Notes: a model not told the origin generated them from the sequence alone. Counted from the first letter of the stretch, positions 20,454 through 29,023 are shown. The stretch: 64,000 bases of DNA from Pseudomonas frederiksbergensis (GCF_003732705.1 NZ_MOBR01000008.1:124001-188000), one strand, 5' to 3'. Numbers and translations are program-made.

Positions 20454-21197
20454 ATGCGCACATGGATTGGCATGATGGCCCTGGCTTGCGCGTTCAGCGT
20501 GCAAGCGGCCCCGAAAGTTGCAGTCACGGATCTGGCGTATCAGGAGCGGGTGGAGCAATACATCCACACCATTTCGGCCCAGAGCAATCACCGTGAGGGT
20601 TACTACAGCGCCAGCGGTTCTTCGAGCTACAACGAGTACGAAGCCACGACCAGCTACATCGAACAGACCGAACTGCGCAAATTCACCGGCGACATCAAGG
20701 GTGAAATCCTGCGCACCGGCATGTTCCAACTGGTCCAGGGCACGCCTTACACGGCTGCGTCCAAGGGTGACATCTACGATGTGATCAAGCGGATCAAGGC
20801 CGGTAACTTCAAGGGCGCGGACTATGTGCTGTTCGGCACCGTGTCGGACATCGACTTCACCCAGGACATCAACGAGCTGGCCAACACCGACAGTTATTCA
20901 GCGGTGCTGGCGTTGACCCTGGTGGCGGATTTCAGTCTGATCAACACCAAGACCTACGAAATCACCTCGGCCTTCACGGCGATGGGTGAAGGCCAGGACA
21001 CCAAATTGGTGAACAACCGGGACATCAAAATCTCGCTGAACCGCCCACGGGTGGTGCGCGATGTGTCCAAGGCCTTGGGCGAGGACGTGGCCGGGCAACT
21101 GAGCCAACAACTGGGTGGGCCTAGCTATGAACAGCCTCGCGAGCCGGCTCAACGCAACAATCTGCCGCGCGATACTGCACCGGTAATTTTGCGCTGA
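20454..21197 (+). CDS. CsgG/LpoB-like periplasmic protein
   Basis: A 247-residue secreted protein with a signal peptide likely cleaved at SVQA|AP; there is no good lipobox. The mature protein has a CsgG/TolB-type pattern: KVAVTDLAY, GEILRTGMFQLVQG, DYVLFGTVSDIDF, LALTLVADFSLINTKTYEI and a tail rich in Gln and Pro. It is translationally adjacent to lpoB (three-base gap) and looks like a divergent partner in the same system. Function is not established. It ends before a REP element and an intrinsic terminator that closes the operon. Confidence 0.8.
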   Translation: MRTWIGMMALACAFSVQAAPKVAVTDLAYQERVEQYIHTISAQSNHREGYYSASGSSSYNEYEATTSYIEQTELRKFTGDIKGEILRTGMFQLVQGTPYTAASKGDIYDVIKRIKAGNFKGADYVLFGTVSDIDFTQDINELANTDSYSAVLALTLVADFSLINTKTYEITSAFTAMGEGQDTKLVNNRDIKISLNRPRVVRDVSKALGEDVAGQLSQQLGGPSYEQPREPAQRNNLPRDTAPVILR

Positions 21198-21207
21198 GTC
21201 TGACGCT

Positions 21208-21315
21208 GATCGTTCCCACGCTCTGCGTGGGAATGCAGCCCGGGACGCTCCGCGTCCCAAAATGCCGAACGCGGAGCGTCCGTTGAGGCATTCCCACGCG
21301 GAGCGTGGGAACGAT
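21208..21315. repeat. REP-type palindromic repeat (GATCGTTCCCACGC class)
   Basis: A complete element with ends GATCGTTCCCACGCTCTGCG and CGGAGCGTGGGAACGAT, between the lpoB operon and its terminator. Confidence 0.87.
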
Positions 21316-21343
21316 AAGGCGACCTGAAAAGGTCGCCTTTTTT
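21316..21343. terminator. Terminator shared by lpoB operon and lysE-type gene
   Basis: AAGGCGACCT/AGGTCGCCTT stem, four-base GAAA-type loop, T6 tail on the plus strand. The convergent lysE-type gene ends 14 bases further on. Confidence 0.85.
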
Positions 21344-21356
21344 GTGCCCGGCAGTT

Positions 21357-21989
21357 TTACACCACCGCTTTGCGCAACGTCGCCATGAACGCCGCAGCGC
21401 CAATGAACAACCCGGCAAACGTGCGGTTCATGCGTTTTTGCTGTTGGGGCGTACGCAACATCCGCAACACTTTGGCCGCCAGCCCGGTGTAACCGGCCAT
21501 GACGATCAGATCGACGCAGACCATGGTGACGCCGATGATCAGGTATTGAGCCAGCAGCGGCGCGTGGGGATCAATGAACTGCGGCAGCACCGCCAGCATG
21601 AACACCAGTGCCTTCGGGTTGCTGATGTTCACCAGGAAACCCCGGAACATCAGGGCCAGCGGCTTGCCAATCTGCCGCACTGCCGTGTCGTCGCTCATGT
21701 CGCTGGGCAGTGCACGCCACTGCTTGACCGCGAGGTAAACCAGGTATGCCACGCCGAACCATTTGATCGCATAAAAAGCCGTCGCCGATGCCGTGAGAAT
21801 CGCGCCAACCCCCGCGCCGACAATCGCAATCTGCACCGCCAGGCCCAGTTGCAGGCCCAGGGCGTTCCAGTAGCCACGCCAGAAACCGTAACGCAGACCG
21901 CTGGACATCGACGCAATCGCGCCGGCACCGGGAGACAAACTGATCACCCAGCAGGCGGCAAAAAACGCCAGCCATGTTTGAAGCACCAT
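21357..21989 (-). CDS. LysE/RhtB-family amino acid exporter
   Basis: Inner-membrane exporter of 210 residues with about six hydrophobic helices. The N-terminal LysE signature is WVISLSPGAGAIASMSSGLRY-like (residues 14-34, SPGAGA core), and the central NISNPKALVFMLAVLPQFI segment is typical of the family. Members export amino acids, homoserine lactone or related compounds; the substrate here is unknown. The ATG at 21987-21989 has GAGGTG upstream. The gene borders the foreign-looking ATPase/DUF4276 pair on its left. Confidence 0.9.
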   Translation of the reverse strand: MVLQTWLAFFAACWVISLSPGAGAIASMSSGLRYGFWRGYWNALGLQLGLAVQIAIVGAGVGAILTASATAFYAIKWFGVAYLVYLAVKQWRALPSDMSDDTAVRQIGKPLALMFRGFLVNISNPKALVFMLAVLPQFIDPHAPLLAQYLIIGVTMVCVDLIVMAGYTGLAAKVLRMLRTPQQQKRMNRTFAGLFIGAAAFMATLRKAVV

Positions 21990-22059
21990 CGCACACCTCG
22001 ACTCAGACTCGTGACAGACGTCTAAGCTAATGCGGCTTTGGGACAAACGCCATGATTTT

Positions 22060-22719
22060 CTAGACCAACACCAGTGCTTCCAGCTTCTGCAACCACTGAT
22101 TGAAATGGGGACATTTTTCACGCATGGCATCTAGCCCTATCTCACAAGCAATCAGTGGCCCATGAAAGGTTTTCTGATAGCCAGGCATCGCAGCTTCTAT
22201 GCGTTTAGACGGCGCGGTGCGAGGACTATTATTAATATCTTCAGGAGTCGCATATGGAGCCGCAGCCGCCTTCAGCCTTACGAGTGTTGCAGGATCGTCG
22301 GTCCACTCCCCGAACCTATCCACCCCTGCAAAAAGGAGAGCCTCAAATTCATGCACCATCAAATTGGGTATGAAATTGCGCTCAGCAATATCAATCGCCA
22401 ATTGTGCCTCCAGGAAGTCAGCCTTTTCGTGCCCTGTACCAGCGATGGGGAAAGCTGGCAAATCGATGCCCGGAAAATCATTGGGCAGCGCATAAAGATC
22501 AAACATCGTAGTCACGTGAGCGGCGTGATGCTCCCGACATAATCGGGTTAACTGGGATTTGACCTTGCCGTAGCTCACTACGCCACCTTTGTATCCTGGC
22601 CGGGTACTTACAATAATGGGCGTGAGAAACACACCCTGGCTTGCATAGTGGGGTGTCAGTAGCTCACCGACGAAAGCTTCTTCAGTTTGGCCCTCAACGA
22701 GCAGAACGATTCGGCTCAT
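22060..22719 (-). CDS. DUF4276 (TOPRIM-like) protein of a two-gene ATPase system
   Basis: A 219-residue cytoplasmic protein. The N-terminal LLVEGQTEEAFV (residues 6-17) looks like the acidic start of a TOPRIM domain, MFDLY (72-76) could be its second acidic site, and MVHEFEALLFA (121-131) is the hallmark of DUF4276. TOPRIM-type domains in OLD, Gabija and PARIS systems are nucleases or effectors partnered with an ABC-type ATPase. Here the start codon overlaps the stop of such an ATPase gene (ATGA), so the two products are made together. Codon use is less GC-rich than in the flanking genes. The effector role is inferred. Confidence 0.8.
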   Translation of the reverse strand: MSRIVLLVEGQTEEAFVGELLTPHYASQGVFLTPIIVSTRPGYKGGVVSYGKVKSQLTRLCREHHAAHVTTMFDLYALPNDFPGIDLPAFPIAGTGHEKADFLEAQLAIDIAERNFIPNLMVHEFEALLFAGVDRFGEWTDDPATLVRLKAAAAPYATPEDINNSPRTAPSKRIEAAMPGYQKTFHGPLIACEIGLDAMREKCPHFNQWLQKLEALVLV

Positions 22720-23816
22720 CGGCTAGGCCTCCCGCCTAATACATTCTTCTTCCAAAGTTCTCCTAAACTGAACTCGCCCAGCCACTTGGCCAGAGGCGTG
22801 GAATCCAAACGTTTAAATGTGGAGGTGCCACCCACCTTATCCACCACAATAAGATCTTCGGCATCAAACTGATCAACAAGCTCAACTGACTGTGTTGAAA
22901 GGATCAGTTGATGCTTCTGCGAAACCGACTTCATCAATCCGCCAAGCGCGACGATAGCAAAGGGATGCAACCCCAGTTCTGGCTCATCGATAAGAATTGC
23001 CGAAGGCATAAACTCTTCGGGTTGAAGCAAGACCGTAGCAAGGCAAATAAACCGCAGAGTACCGTCTGATAAGGCTGCGGCAGTAAAAGGAACATCGTGT
23101 CCCGCCTCAGTCCACTCAAGCTGGATTTTTTCCTTGTTATCGACCGTTGCACGCAGATGGAAGTCGCCAAAAAATGGGGCCACCATCTGAATCGCCTTTA
23201 CGATGCGTTTGTAGTGAGTTTCATGATGATTTTTCAAACGATACAAAAACGCTGCCAGATTACGAGCGTCGTCGCGCAGGTATTCATTGTCGTTGATGCC
23301 ATGGATTTGTTTGACCAATGCACTGGCACCCGTATCGTGGAAATGATAGATGCGCCAACTGCGAATGGCAGGTACAACATGTTTGTAAATTAGCGTTTTA
23401 GTCTTCTGCTCTGCAGCGTACGACTCAAAATGACCTGACTTGGCGCGCCAATCACCGCTTTGGTTCCACCAGAGCGCCTCATGAGCAAACATCATTCGAT
23501 TGTCTAAAGTGGGCTTAAGCTTGAATTTGTAGCCGTTATTACCGAAGTAGAGTTCAGCACAAAGTTCTTCAGTTTTCTTACGACCAAAATGAAGCAAGGC
23601 GTCAGGGCCTCCAGCGGCTCCGACTGAGAGCTGTAATTGCTCGTCCAATATGCGATTGATCAGGCGGAAAAAGCCGATGAAATTTGACTTGCCTGCACCG
23701 TTTGCGCCGATAAGGACATTGAGCTTCCCCAACTCGATGTCACATTCGGCAATCGATTTGTAGCCGCGCAGGGTCAGCCTCGATAGCTGATCCGAATCGT
23801 CAACTTTCTTAACCAT
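22716..23816 (-). CDS. AAA/ABC-type ATPase (AAA_21-like) of a predicted defence pair
   Basis: A 366-residue SMC/OLD-like ATPase. The N-terminal strand reads LTLRGYKSIAECDIELGKLN, followed by Walker A GANGAGKSN (37-45), the signature LSDGTLR (249-255), Walker B AILIDEPE (273-280) with LGLHP, and ILSTQS (305-310). There is a coiled insertion in the middle but no fused nuclease domain, so activity must come from its neighbour DUF4276, with which it overlaps in ATGA. The ATG at 23814-23816 has GGGAGA upstream; two earlier in-frame ATGs lack a ribosome site. Lower GC and isolated position suggest horizontal transfer. Confidence 0.87.
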   Translation of the reverse strand: MVKKVDDSDQLSRLTLRGYKSIAECDIELGKLNVLIGANGAGKSNFIGFFRLINRILDEQLQLSVGAAGGPDALLHFGRKKTEELCAELYFGNNGYKFKLKPTLDNRMMFAHEALWWNQSGDWRAKSGHFESYAAEQKTKTLIYKHVVPAIRSWRIYHFHDTGASALVKQIHGINDNEYLRDDARNLAAFLYRLKNHHETHYKRIVKAIQMVAPFFGDFHLRATVDNKEKIQLEWTEAGHDVPFTAAALSDGTLRFICLATVLLQPEEFMPSAILIDEPELGLHPFAIVALGGLMKSVSQKHQLILSTQSVELVDQFDAEDLIVVDKVGGTSTFKRLDSTPLAKWLGEFSLGELWKKNVLGGRPSR

Positions 23817-23948
23817 CTGAGTCTCCCGATAGCGGTTCATTTCGACTGACGAAACGTACCAGTTCAAATTCAACAAACAGTAGCAAATGTCCGGTGCCTG
23901 CCCTGCACTCTATGCAGCAACGGGCCTAGCGATGCCAACTAGAACACA

Positions 23949-24494
23949 TCACTGCCACCGTCGAACCGAGCGCTGGAAGAACAGGCTGTTCGGCACTTGC
24001 ACCATGGCGCTGCCAGTCCCCGCCTCTTCGGCTTCGATCAACGTGGTAAACAGCAGATTGATCGCCACCACCCGGCCTTTGACGCCAGGCTTGTCGAGGG
24101 TGTCCACCAACTCGACTACGTCACCGATGCGGAACGGGCCGACGGTGAAGATCAGGATCGCGCACAGCAGGTTGGAGAGTACGCTCCACATGGCGAAGAA
24201 CGCCACCGCGGCCACCGCCACGAACCCGGACAACGCGGTCCAGAGCACCGTGGCCGAAACGCCAAGGCGTTCCAGCACGAAGATCAATGCGCTGCCCATG
24301 ATCAGCCAACGCAGACCACCGCGCAGCGGCATCAGCAGTTGCGGCGGGAACGGGTAGCGCTCGCCCAGGCGCGTCAGGCCTTTGGCGACGAAGCGCTGGG
24401 CGAAGTAACCGGCCAGCAGGATCAGCAGGATTTGCACAACAAGCCAGATCGGCTCGACCCACACTGCCGGCAGCGACAATTTGAAGGCGTCCAT
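23949..24494 (-). CDS. Small-conductance mechanosensitive channel (MscS family)
   Basis: A 181-residue inner-membrane protein that should open under membrane tension to release solutes. It has three to four hydrophobic helices; the pore-lining helix is in the region ALSGFVAVAAVAFFAMWSVL (about 88-107), rich in Gly/Ala. The beta domain follows with GPFRIGDVVELVDTLDKPGVKGRV and VQVPNSLFFQRSV. At this length it lacks the large cytoplasmic cage of E. coli MscS. Its start overlaps the stop of yheS by one base (TGATG), so it is translationally coupled to it. Confidence 0.87.
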   Translation of the reverse strand: MDAFKLSLPAVWVEPIWLVVQILLILLAGYFAQRFVAKGLTRLGERYPFPPQLLMPLRGGLRWLIMGSALIFVLERLGVSATVLWTALSGFVAVAAVAFFAMWSVLSNLLCAILIFTVGPFRIGDVVELVDTLDKPGVKGRVVAINLLFTTLIEAEEAGTGSAMVQVPNSLFFQRSVRRWQ

Positions 24495-26404
24495 CAGGAC
24501 AGCGCCTCCAACTCCGCCTGCATGCTTTCCAGCAGTTCCAGGGCTTCCATCCAGGACTCTTCCAGTTCGGCTTCACGGACCTTCAGCTTGGCCTGTTCGG
24601 CCAGCAGATCACGCAATTCGTTCTTGCGCATCGGTTCGTAGATATCGCTGTCGCCGAGGCTGGCGTCGATCTTTGCCAGTTTCTCGTGCAGCTTGCCCAG
24701 CTCGGTTTCGAGCTTGTCGGCTTCACGCTTGTGCGGTGCCAGTTGCTGACGCAACGCAGAAGCGGCCTGACGCTGGGCCTTTTTGTCGGTCTTGTCCGGG
24801 TTCACCGGGGTGTTGCTGACCGGCGCATTGCGCTGGCGATAGTCCACCAGCCAGCGGGTGTAGTCTTCCAGGTCGCCGTCGAACTCTTCGACCTTGCCAT
24901 CCGCCACCAGGTAGAAATTGTCGGTGGTGCTTTTGAGCAAATGGCGATCGTGGGAGACCACCAGGACCGCACCGCTGAACTCCTGCAAGGCCATGGTCAG
25001 CGCCAGGCGCATTTCCAGGTCCAGGTGGTTGGTCGGTTCGTCGAGCAACAGCAGGTTCGGCCGGCCCCAGGCAATCAACGCCAGCGCCAGCCGAGCTTTT
25101 TCACCACCGGAGAAATTCAGCACCGGCTCATCGATGCGCGCACCGCGGAAGTCGAAACCGCCGAGGAAGTCGCGCAAGGTCTGTTCGCGCTCGGTTGGCG
25201 CCAGGCGCTGCATGTGCAGCAATGGGCTGGCCTTGGAGTCGAGGGAATCCAGCTGATGCTGGGCGAAGTAGCCGACCACGGTGTTCTCGCCACGGGTCAG
25301 GCGACCGGACAACGGCGAAAGTTCACCGGCAAGGTTTTTGATCAGGGTCGATTTACCCGCGCCGTTGGGGCCAAGCAAACCGATGCGCGCGCCAGGTGTC
25401 AGTTGCAGCTTGACCTTCTCCAGCACGGCGCGCTCGCCGTAACCCAGGCGAGCGTCGGAGATATCAATCAACGGGCTGGAGATTTTGTGCGATTCGCGGA
25501 ACACGAAGTCGAACGGCGAATCGACGTGGGCGGCGGACAGCTCTTCCATCCGCTCCAGCGCCTTGATCCGGCTCTGGGCCTGACGGGCCTTGGTGGCCTG
25601 GGCCTTGAAGCGGGCGATGTAGCTTTCCATGTGCGCACGTTGCGCCTGCTGCTTCTCGTAGGCTTGCTGTTGCTGGGCCAGACGTTCGGCACGGGCGCGT
25701 TCGAAGGCGCTGTAGCCGCCGCGATACAGGGTGATCTTGCGCTGATCGACGTGGGCGACGTGATCGACCACGGCATCGAGGAAGTCCCGGTCGTGGGAAA
25801 TCAGCATCAACGTGCCGGGATAGCTCTTGAGCCATTCTTCCAGCCAGATGATGGCGTCGAGGTCCAAGTGGTTGGTCGGTTCGTCGAGCAGCAGCAGGTC
25901 CGAAGGACACATCAATGCCTGCGCCAGGTTCAGACGCATCCGCCAGCCACCGGAGAAATCTCCGACCTGACGATCCATCTGATCGTTGGTGAACCCAAGG
26001 CCGGCCAGCAGCTTGCGCGCCCGGGCGTCGGCGGTGTAGCCGTCGGCGCTGTCGAGTTCGGCGTGCAGGCGGGCCTGAGCAGCACCGTCATGCGCCGCTT
26101 CGGCTGCGGCGAGGTCACGTTGCACCTCTCGCAGGCGCAGGTCGCCATCGAGCACGTAGTCGACCGCGATGCGATCGAGGGTGTCGATCTCCTGGCGCAT
26201 GTGGGCGATGCGCCAGTCCGCCGGCAAGAAGCAATCACCCGAGTCCGGGTGCAGATCGCCCAGGAGCAAGGCGAACAGGCTCGATTTGCCGGCGCCGTTG
26301 GCACCGATGAGGCCAGCTTTGTGGCCGGCGTGCAGGGTCAGCTCGGCGTCTTCTAGCAGACGTTGCGGGCCACGCTGTAAAGTCAGGTTCTGAATTCGGA
26401 TCAT
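24494..26404 (-). CDS. yheS: ABC-F family ATPase YheS
   Basis: Ribosome-associated ABC-F protein of 636 residues with two ATPase domains and no membrane part. The two P-loops are GANGAGKSS (about residues 29-37) and GPNGAGKST (about 340-348); the two signatures are FSGGWRMR and FSGGEKAR; both Walker B boxes read LLLLDEPTNHLDL. The P-site tRNA interaction linker between the domains is rich in Gln and Arg (QQQQAYEKQQAQRAHMESY), and the C-terminal 100 residues form a charged coiled coil. YheS is thought to act on stalled ribosomes. The ATG at 26402-26404 matches the family start MIRIQNLTLQRG. Confidence 0.93.
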   Translation of the reverse strand: MIRIQNLTLQRGPQRLLEDAELTLHAGHKAGLIGANGAGKSSLFALLLGDLHPDSGDCFLPADWRIAHMRQEIDTLDRIAVDYVLDGDLRLREVQRDLAAAEAAHDGAAQARLHAELDSADGYTADARARKLLAGLGFTNDQMDRQVGDFSGGWRMRLNLAQALMCPSDLLLLDEPTNHLDLDAIIWLEEWLKSYPGTLMLISHDRDFLDAVVDHVAHVDQRKITLYRGGYSAFERARAERLAQQQQAYEKQQAQRAHMESYIARFKAQATKARQAQSRIKALERMEELSAAHVDSPFDFVFRESHKISSPLIDISDARLGYGERAVLEKVKLQLTPGARIGLLGPNGAGKSTLIKNLAGELSPLSGRLTRGENTVVGYFAQHQLDSLDSKASPLLHMQRLAPTEREQTLRDFLGGFDFRGARIDEPVLNFSGGEKARLALALIAWGRPNLLLLDEPTNHLDLEMRLALTMALQEFSGAVLVVSHDRHLLKSTTDNFYLVADGKVEEFDGDLEDYTRWLVDYRQRNAPVSNTPVNPDKTDKKAQRQAASALRQQLAPHKREADKLETELGKLHEKLAKIDASLGDSDIYEPMRKNELRDLLAEQAKLKVREAELEESWMEALELLESMQAELEALS

Positions 26405-26454
26405 AATGGCGGCGGAGTCTATCAGCTTCGCTCGCAACTGGCGCGAGTAGCACT

Positions 26455-26919
26455 ATGTCTGCTGACCTGTGGAGCTTTTCCCTGAACACGTACGCCCGTC
26501 CCGGCGTTGAAGGCCTGTGCCTGCAATTGCAGTCGGCGGGGGCGAATGTCTGCCTTTTGCTGTGTGGGCTGTGGCTGGAACGACGGGGCGTGGACTGCAC
26601 CGAACAACGGTTGCAGGCGCTTTTTGAAGTGGCCGGGCCTTGGGAGGTGAATGTCGTGCAGCCTTTGCGAGCATTGCGTACGCAATGGAAAGCCGCTGCT
26701 GCGCTCGACGTCGAACTCAAGGCATTACGCGAGCAAGTCAAAAACCTGGAGCTGGAATCGGAACGGCATCTGCTGTTGCAACTGGAGCGCACGGCCCAGA
26801 GTTGGCCGCAAGGAGAGACGACCGAGCGATTGGCCTGGCTGGAAGGTGTGGCGGCAGGCGCCGCCAACCTGGACCGCGACGCGCTGCATCAGCTGCGCGT
26901 CGCGGTAACCGGCACTTAG
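26455..26919 (+). CDS. TIGR02444-family protein
   Basis: A 154-residue cytoplasmic protein conserved in gamma-proteobacteria, with no known activity. The N-terminus SADLWSFSLNTYARPGVEGLC and the motif CLLLCGLWLERRG are typical. The second half is a predicted helical, charged region (ALDVELKALREQVKNLELES). It is divergent from yheS (50-base gap) and convergent with algP; the TAG stop at 26917-26919 overlaps the TAA stop of algP on the other strand. Confidence 0.85.
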   Translation: MSADLWSFSLNTYARPGVEGLCLQLQSAGANVCLLLCGLWLERRGVDCTEQRLQALFEVAGPWEVNVVQPLRALRTQWKAAAALDVELKALREQVKNLELESERHLLLQLERTAQSWPQGETTERLAWLEGVAAGAANLDRDALHQLRVAVTGT

Positions 26920-28103
26920 GAAGCGCTGGTTGGGGTGGTGGCAGTGCTCGACGCGGCAGCCGGGGTTGGCGCAGCGGTCGCTGTCGAGGTGGTAGCGGCT
27001 GGAGCAGGCGATGCTGCCGGAGCCGGGGTGGCTGGCTTGGCGACTGGCGCGGTAGCCGGTTTAGCGGCAACTGGTTTTTTCACCGCTGGTTTTGCAGCAG
27101 GTTTGGCCGCAGCAGGTTTAGCGACTGGCTTGGCAGCCGGTTTGGCGGCAACTGGTTTTGCAGCAGCTGGCTTGGCGGCCGGTTTAGCGGCAGCTGGTTT
27201 TGCAGCGGCCGGTTTGGCAGCAGCGGGTTTGGCAGCTGGTTTAGCGGCTGCGGTTTTAGCAGCAGGTTTTGCTGCTGGTTTTGCTGCTGGCTTGGCTGCT
27301 GGTTTCGCAGCGGCTTTTGCAGCTACTGGCTTCGCGGCTGGCTTGGTAGCCGGTTTCGCTGCTGCAGTTCTGGCAGCTGGTTTAGCAGCCGGTTTTGCGG
27401 CTGGTTTTGCGGCCGCTTTTGCTGCAGGTTTAGCGGCTGCGGTTTTAGCTGCAGTCGGTTTGGCAGCAGCCGTTTTTGCAGCAGCAGTTTTTGCAGGAAC
27501 TGGCTTGGCGGCGGCTGGCTTGGCAGCCGTCGTTCTGGCAGCTGGTTTCGCAGCGCTGGCAGCCACTGGTTTTTTCGCTGCAGGTTTTGCTGCGGCTTTT
27601 GCCGGCGCTTTAGCGGCCGGTTTGGCAGCAGGCTTGGCGGCTGCTTTTGCAGCAACCGGTTTGGCAGCGGCTTTCTTGGCAGGTGCCGCAGCAGGCTTGG
27701 CCGAACGCAGGGACAACGCCTTGCTGACAGCCTCTTGTACGCGACCGACGCCCTGGGCCAATTTCAGGCTTTCTTGAGCATCGCGCTTGAGTTGCAGAAT
27801 GTAGCTGCGAGTCTCGGACTGACGATCCTTGAGGGCATCGAGCAAGTCTTCGAGTTGCTTCACTCCGTCCTTCGCCTTGGCTTGTGCCTTGGCTTTGCCG
27901 GCCGCCGCAGCGTCCTGCAATTTGGTACGGGATTTGTGCAGTTTTTCTTGCGCTTTTCCGCGCTGCTTTTCCAGTTTGGCGAGCAGTTTTTCAGCATCAG
28001 CCAAGGCTTGGGAACAAGCGGTTTCCAAATGCTCGAGCAGGCTGCCCGAGAGTTGTTGGAGTAAGTGCAACGGAGTATTTACAGGCTTCTTGGTGGCCGA
28101 CAT
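26916..28103 (-). CDS. algP: Alginate regulatory histone H1-like protein AlgP
   Basis: DNA-binding protein of 395 residues also known as AlgR3, linked to algD control in P. aeruginosa. Residues 1-130 are a helical, charged domain (TPLHLLQQLSGSLLEHLE, then lysine-rich repeats). From residue 135 to about 355 the protein is an almost unbroken array of KPAA/AAKP units like the tail of eukaryotic histone H1; the end is Ala/Pro/Thr-rich. The repeated DNA can shift in copy number, so length should differ between strains. It has the usual neighbours: FKBP isomerase, algQ, dsbB and hem genes. The start ATG is preceded by GGAGG. Confidence 0.95.
   Translation of the reverse strand: MSATKKPVNTPLHLLQQLSGSLLEHLETACSQALADAEKLLAKLEKQRGKAQEKLHKSRTKLQDAAAAGKAKAQAKAKDGVKQLEDLLDALKDRQSETRSYILQLKRDAQESLKLAQGVGRVQEAVSKALSLRSAKPAAAPAKKAAAKPVAAKAAAKPAAKPAAKAPAKAAAKPAAKKPVAASAAKPAARTTAAKPAAAKPVPAKTAAAKTAAAKPTAAKTAAAKPAAKAAAKPAAKPAAKPAARTAAAKPATKPAAKPVAAKAAAKPAAKPAAKPAAKPAAKTAAAKPAAKPAAAKPAAAKPAAAKPAAKPAAAKPVAAKPAAKPVAKPAAAKPAAKPAVKKPVAAKPATAPVAKPATPAPAASPAPAATTSTATAAPTPAAASSTATTPTSAS
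27038..27700. repeat. Degenerate 12-bp repeats encoding the AlgP KPAA tail
   Basis: Dozens of imperfect units, seen on the plus strand as GGTTTNGCNGCN or similar, each encoding Lys-Pro-Ala-Ala or a variant on the minus strand. Neighbouring units differ mainly at third codon positions, which fits repeated slippage plus purifying selection on the protein. Confidence 0.9.
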
Positions 28104-28295
28104 GGTTTACCTCCTGGCTGACGTGAATGCGGCTCATACTAGACCTCTGCTGACACCGCCGCTAGGCCATGTTGACAGTATCCAAAGCGTTGCGTTGCAA
28201 CGAATTGAAAATGTTCTGCACCAAGGCAAAAGCAGTTCTGCGTTTTATCCATTCTCGCTGGCATAATCCACCGCATCTCAGGTCGGAGAGTGCCC

Positions 28296-28961
28296 ATGTC
28301 GCGTTACCTTTTTTTATCCCTGCTGCTGTGTTTTTCCGCCGCTCAAGCGGTCGAAAAAACCGCTGCCGATGATGCTCACGATCTTGCTTACAGCCTGGGC
28401 GCAAGCCTCGGCGAACGCTTGCGCCAAGAGGTCCCGGACTTGCAACTTCAGGCGCTGGTCGAAGGTTTGCAGCAAGCGTATCAAGGCAAACCGCTGGCGT
28501 TGAAAGACGCGCAGATCGAACAGATCCTTGCCGACCACGAAGCCCAGGTCGCCTTGCAAACGCCACCGCCGCAAACCGAAGAAGCGCTGGAAAAAGAACA
28601 GCGATTTCTTACCCAGGAAAAAGCCCGACCCGGCGTTCGCGAATTGGATGATGGAATTTTGCTGACGGAGCTGGCCCCTGGCAACGGTGCCAAGGCAGGA
28701 CCGAATGGCAAGGTTCAGGTGTTGTACATCGGTCGCCTGCCCGACGGCACGGTGTTCGATCAGAACAGCCAACCGCAGTGGTTCAGTCTCGACAGTGTGA
28801 TCACTGGCTGGCGCACCGCGCTGCAAAACATGCCAGTGGGTGCGAAGTGGCGTCTGGTGATTCCATCGGCCCAAGCCTATGGTGCCGACGGTGCCGGCGA
28901 CTTGATCGCGCCGTTCACGCCGCTGGTGTTCGAAGTGGAATTGCGTGGCGCCACCAGCTGA
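28296..28961 (+). CDS. Periplasmic FKBP-type peptidyl-prolyl isomerase
   Basis: A 221-residue secreted prolyl isomerase/chaperone. The signal peptide ends near residue 16 (CFSAAQA|VE). A helical dimerisation domain (about 20-110) is followed by the FKBP fold with VQVLYIGRLPDGTVFDQN, GWRTALQNMPVGAKWRLVIP and FEVELRGA. It resembles FkpA/Mip. The ATG at 28296 has GGAGAG upstream; a GTG six bases earlier is also in frame but lies in the ribosome site. It is divergent from algP and convergent with algQ, with which it shares a terminator. The last strand motif is DLIAPFTPLVFEVEL. Confidence 0.93.
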   Translation: MSRYLFLSLLLCFSAAQAVEKTAADDAHDLAYSLGASLGERLRQEVPDLQLQALVEGLQQAYQGKPLALKDAQIEQILADHEAQVALQTPPPQTEEALEKEQRFLTQEKARPGVRELDDGILLTELAPGNGAKAGPNGKVQVLYIGRLPDGTVFDQNSQPQWFSLDSVITGWRTALQNMPVGAKWRLVIPSAQAYGADGAGDLIAPFTPLVFEVELRGATS

Positions 28962-28970
28962 ATCGCGGAA

Positions 28971-29002
28971 ACGAAAAACGGCGCGCATAGCGCACCGTTT
29001 CG
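28971..29002. terminator. Bidirectional hairpin between the FKBP gene and algQ
   Basis: CGAAAAACGGcGCGC/GCGCaCCGTTTCG stem with a short ATA loop. The A5 run on the left gives a T tract for the minus strand (algQ); the plus strand has only T3. Confidence 0.65.
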
Positions 29003-29023
29003 TAGGTCTTGCAGAGGAGAGGT

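Noticed and set aside
21357..23948. A prophage or transposon carrying the ATPase/DUF4276 pair
   Set aside because: No integrase, transposase, target-site duplication or tRNA is visible around it.
24686..26356. A 556-codon open frame on the plus strand
   Set aside because: It is antisense to yheS and reads as the complement of its codons.
26935..27777. A long Ala/Gly-rich frame opposite algP
   Set aside because: The KPAA-encoding repeats leave the complementary strand open; there is no independent start signal.
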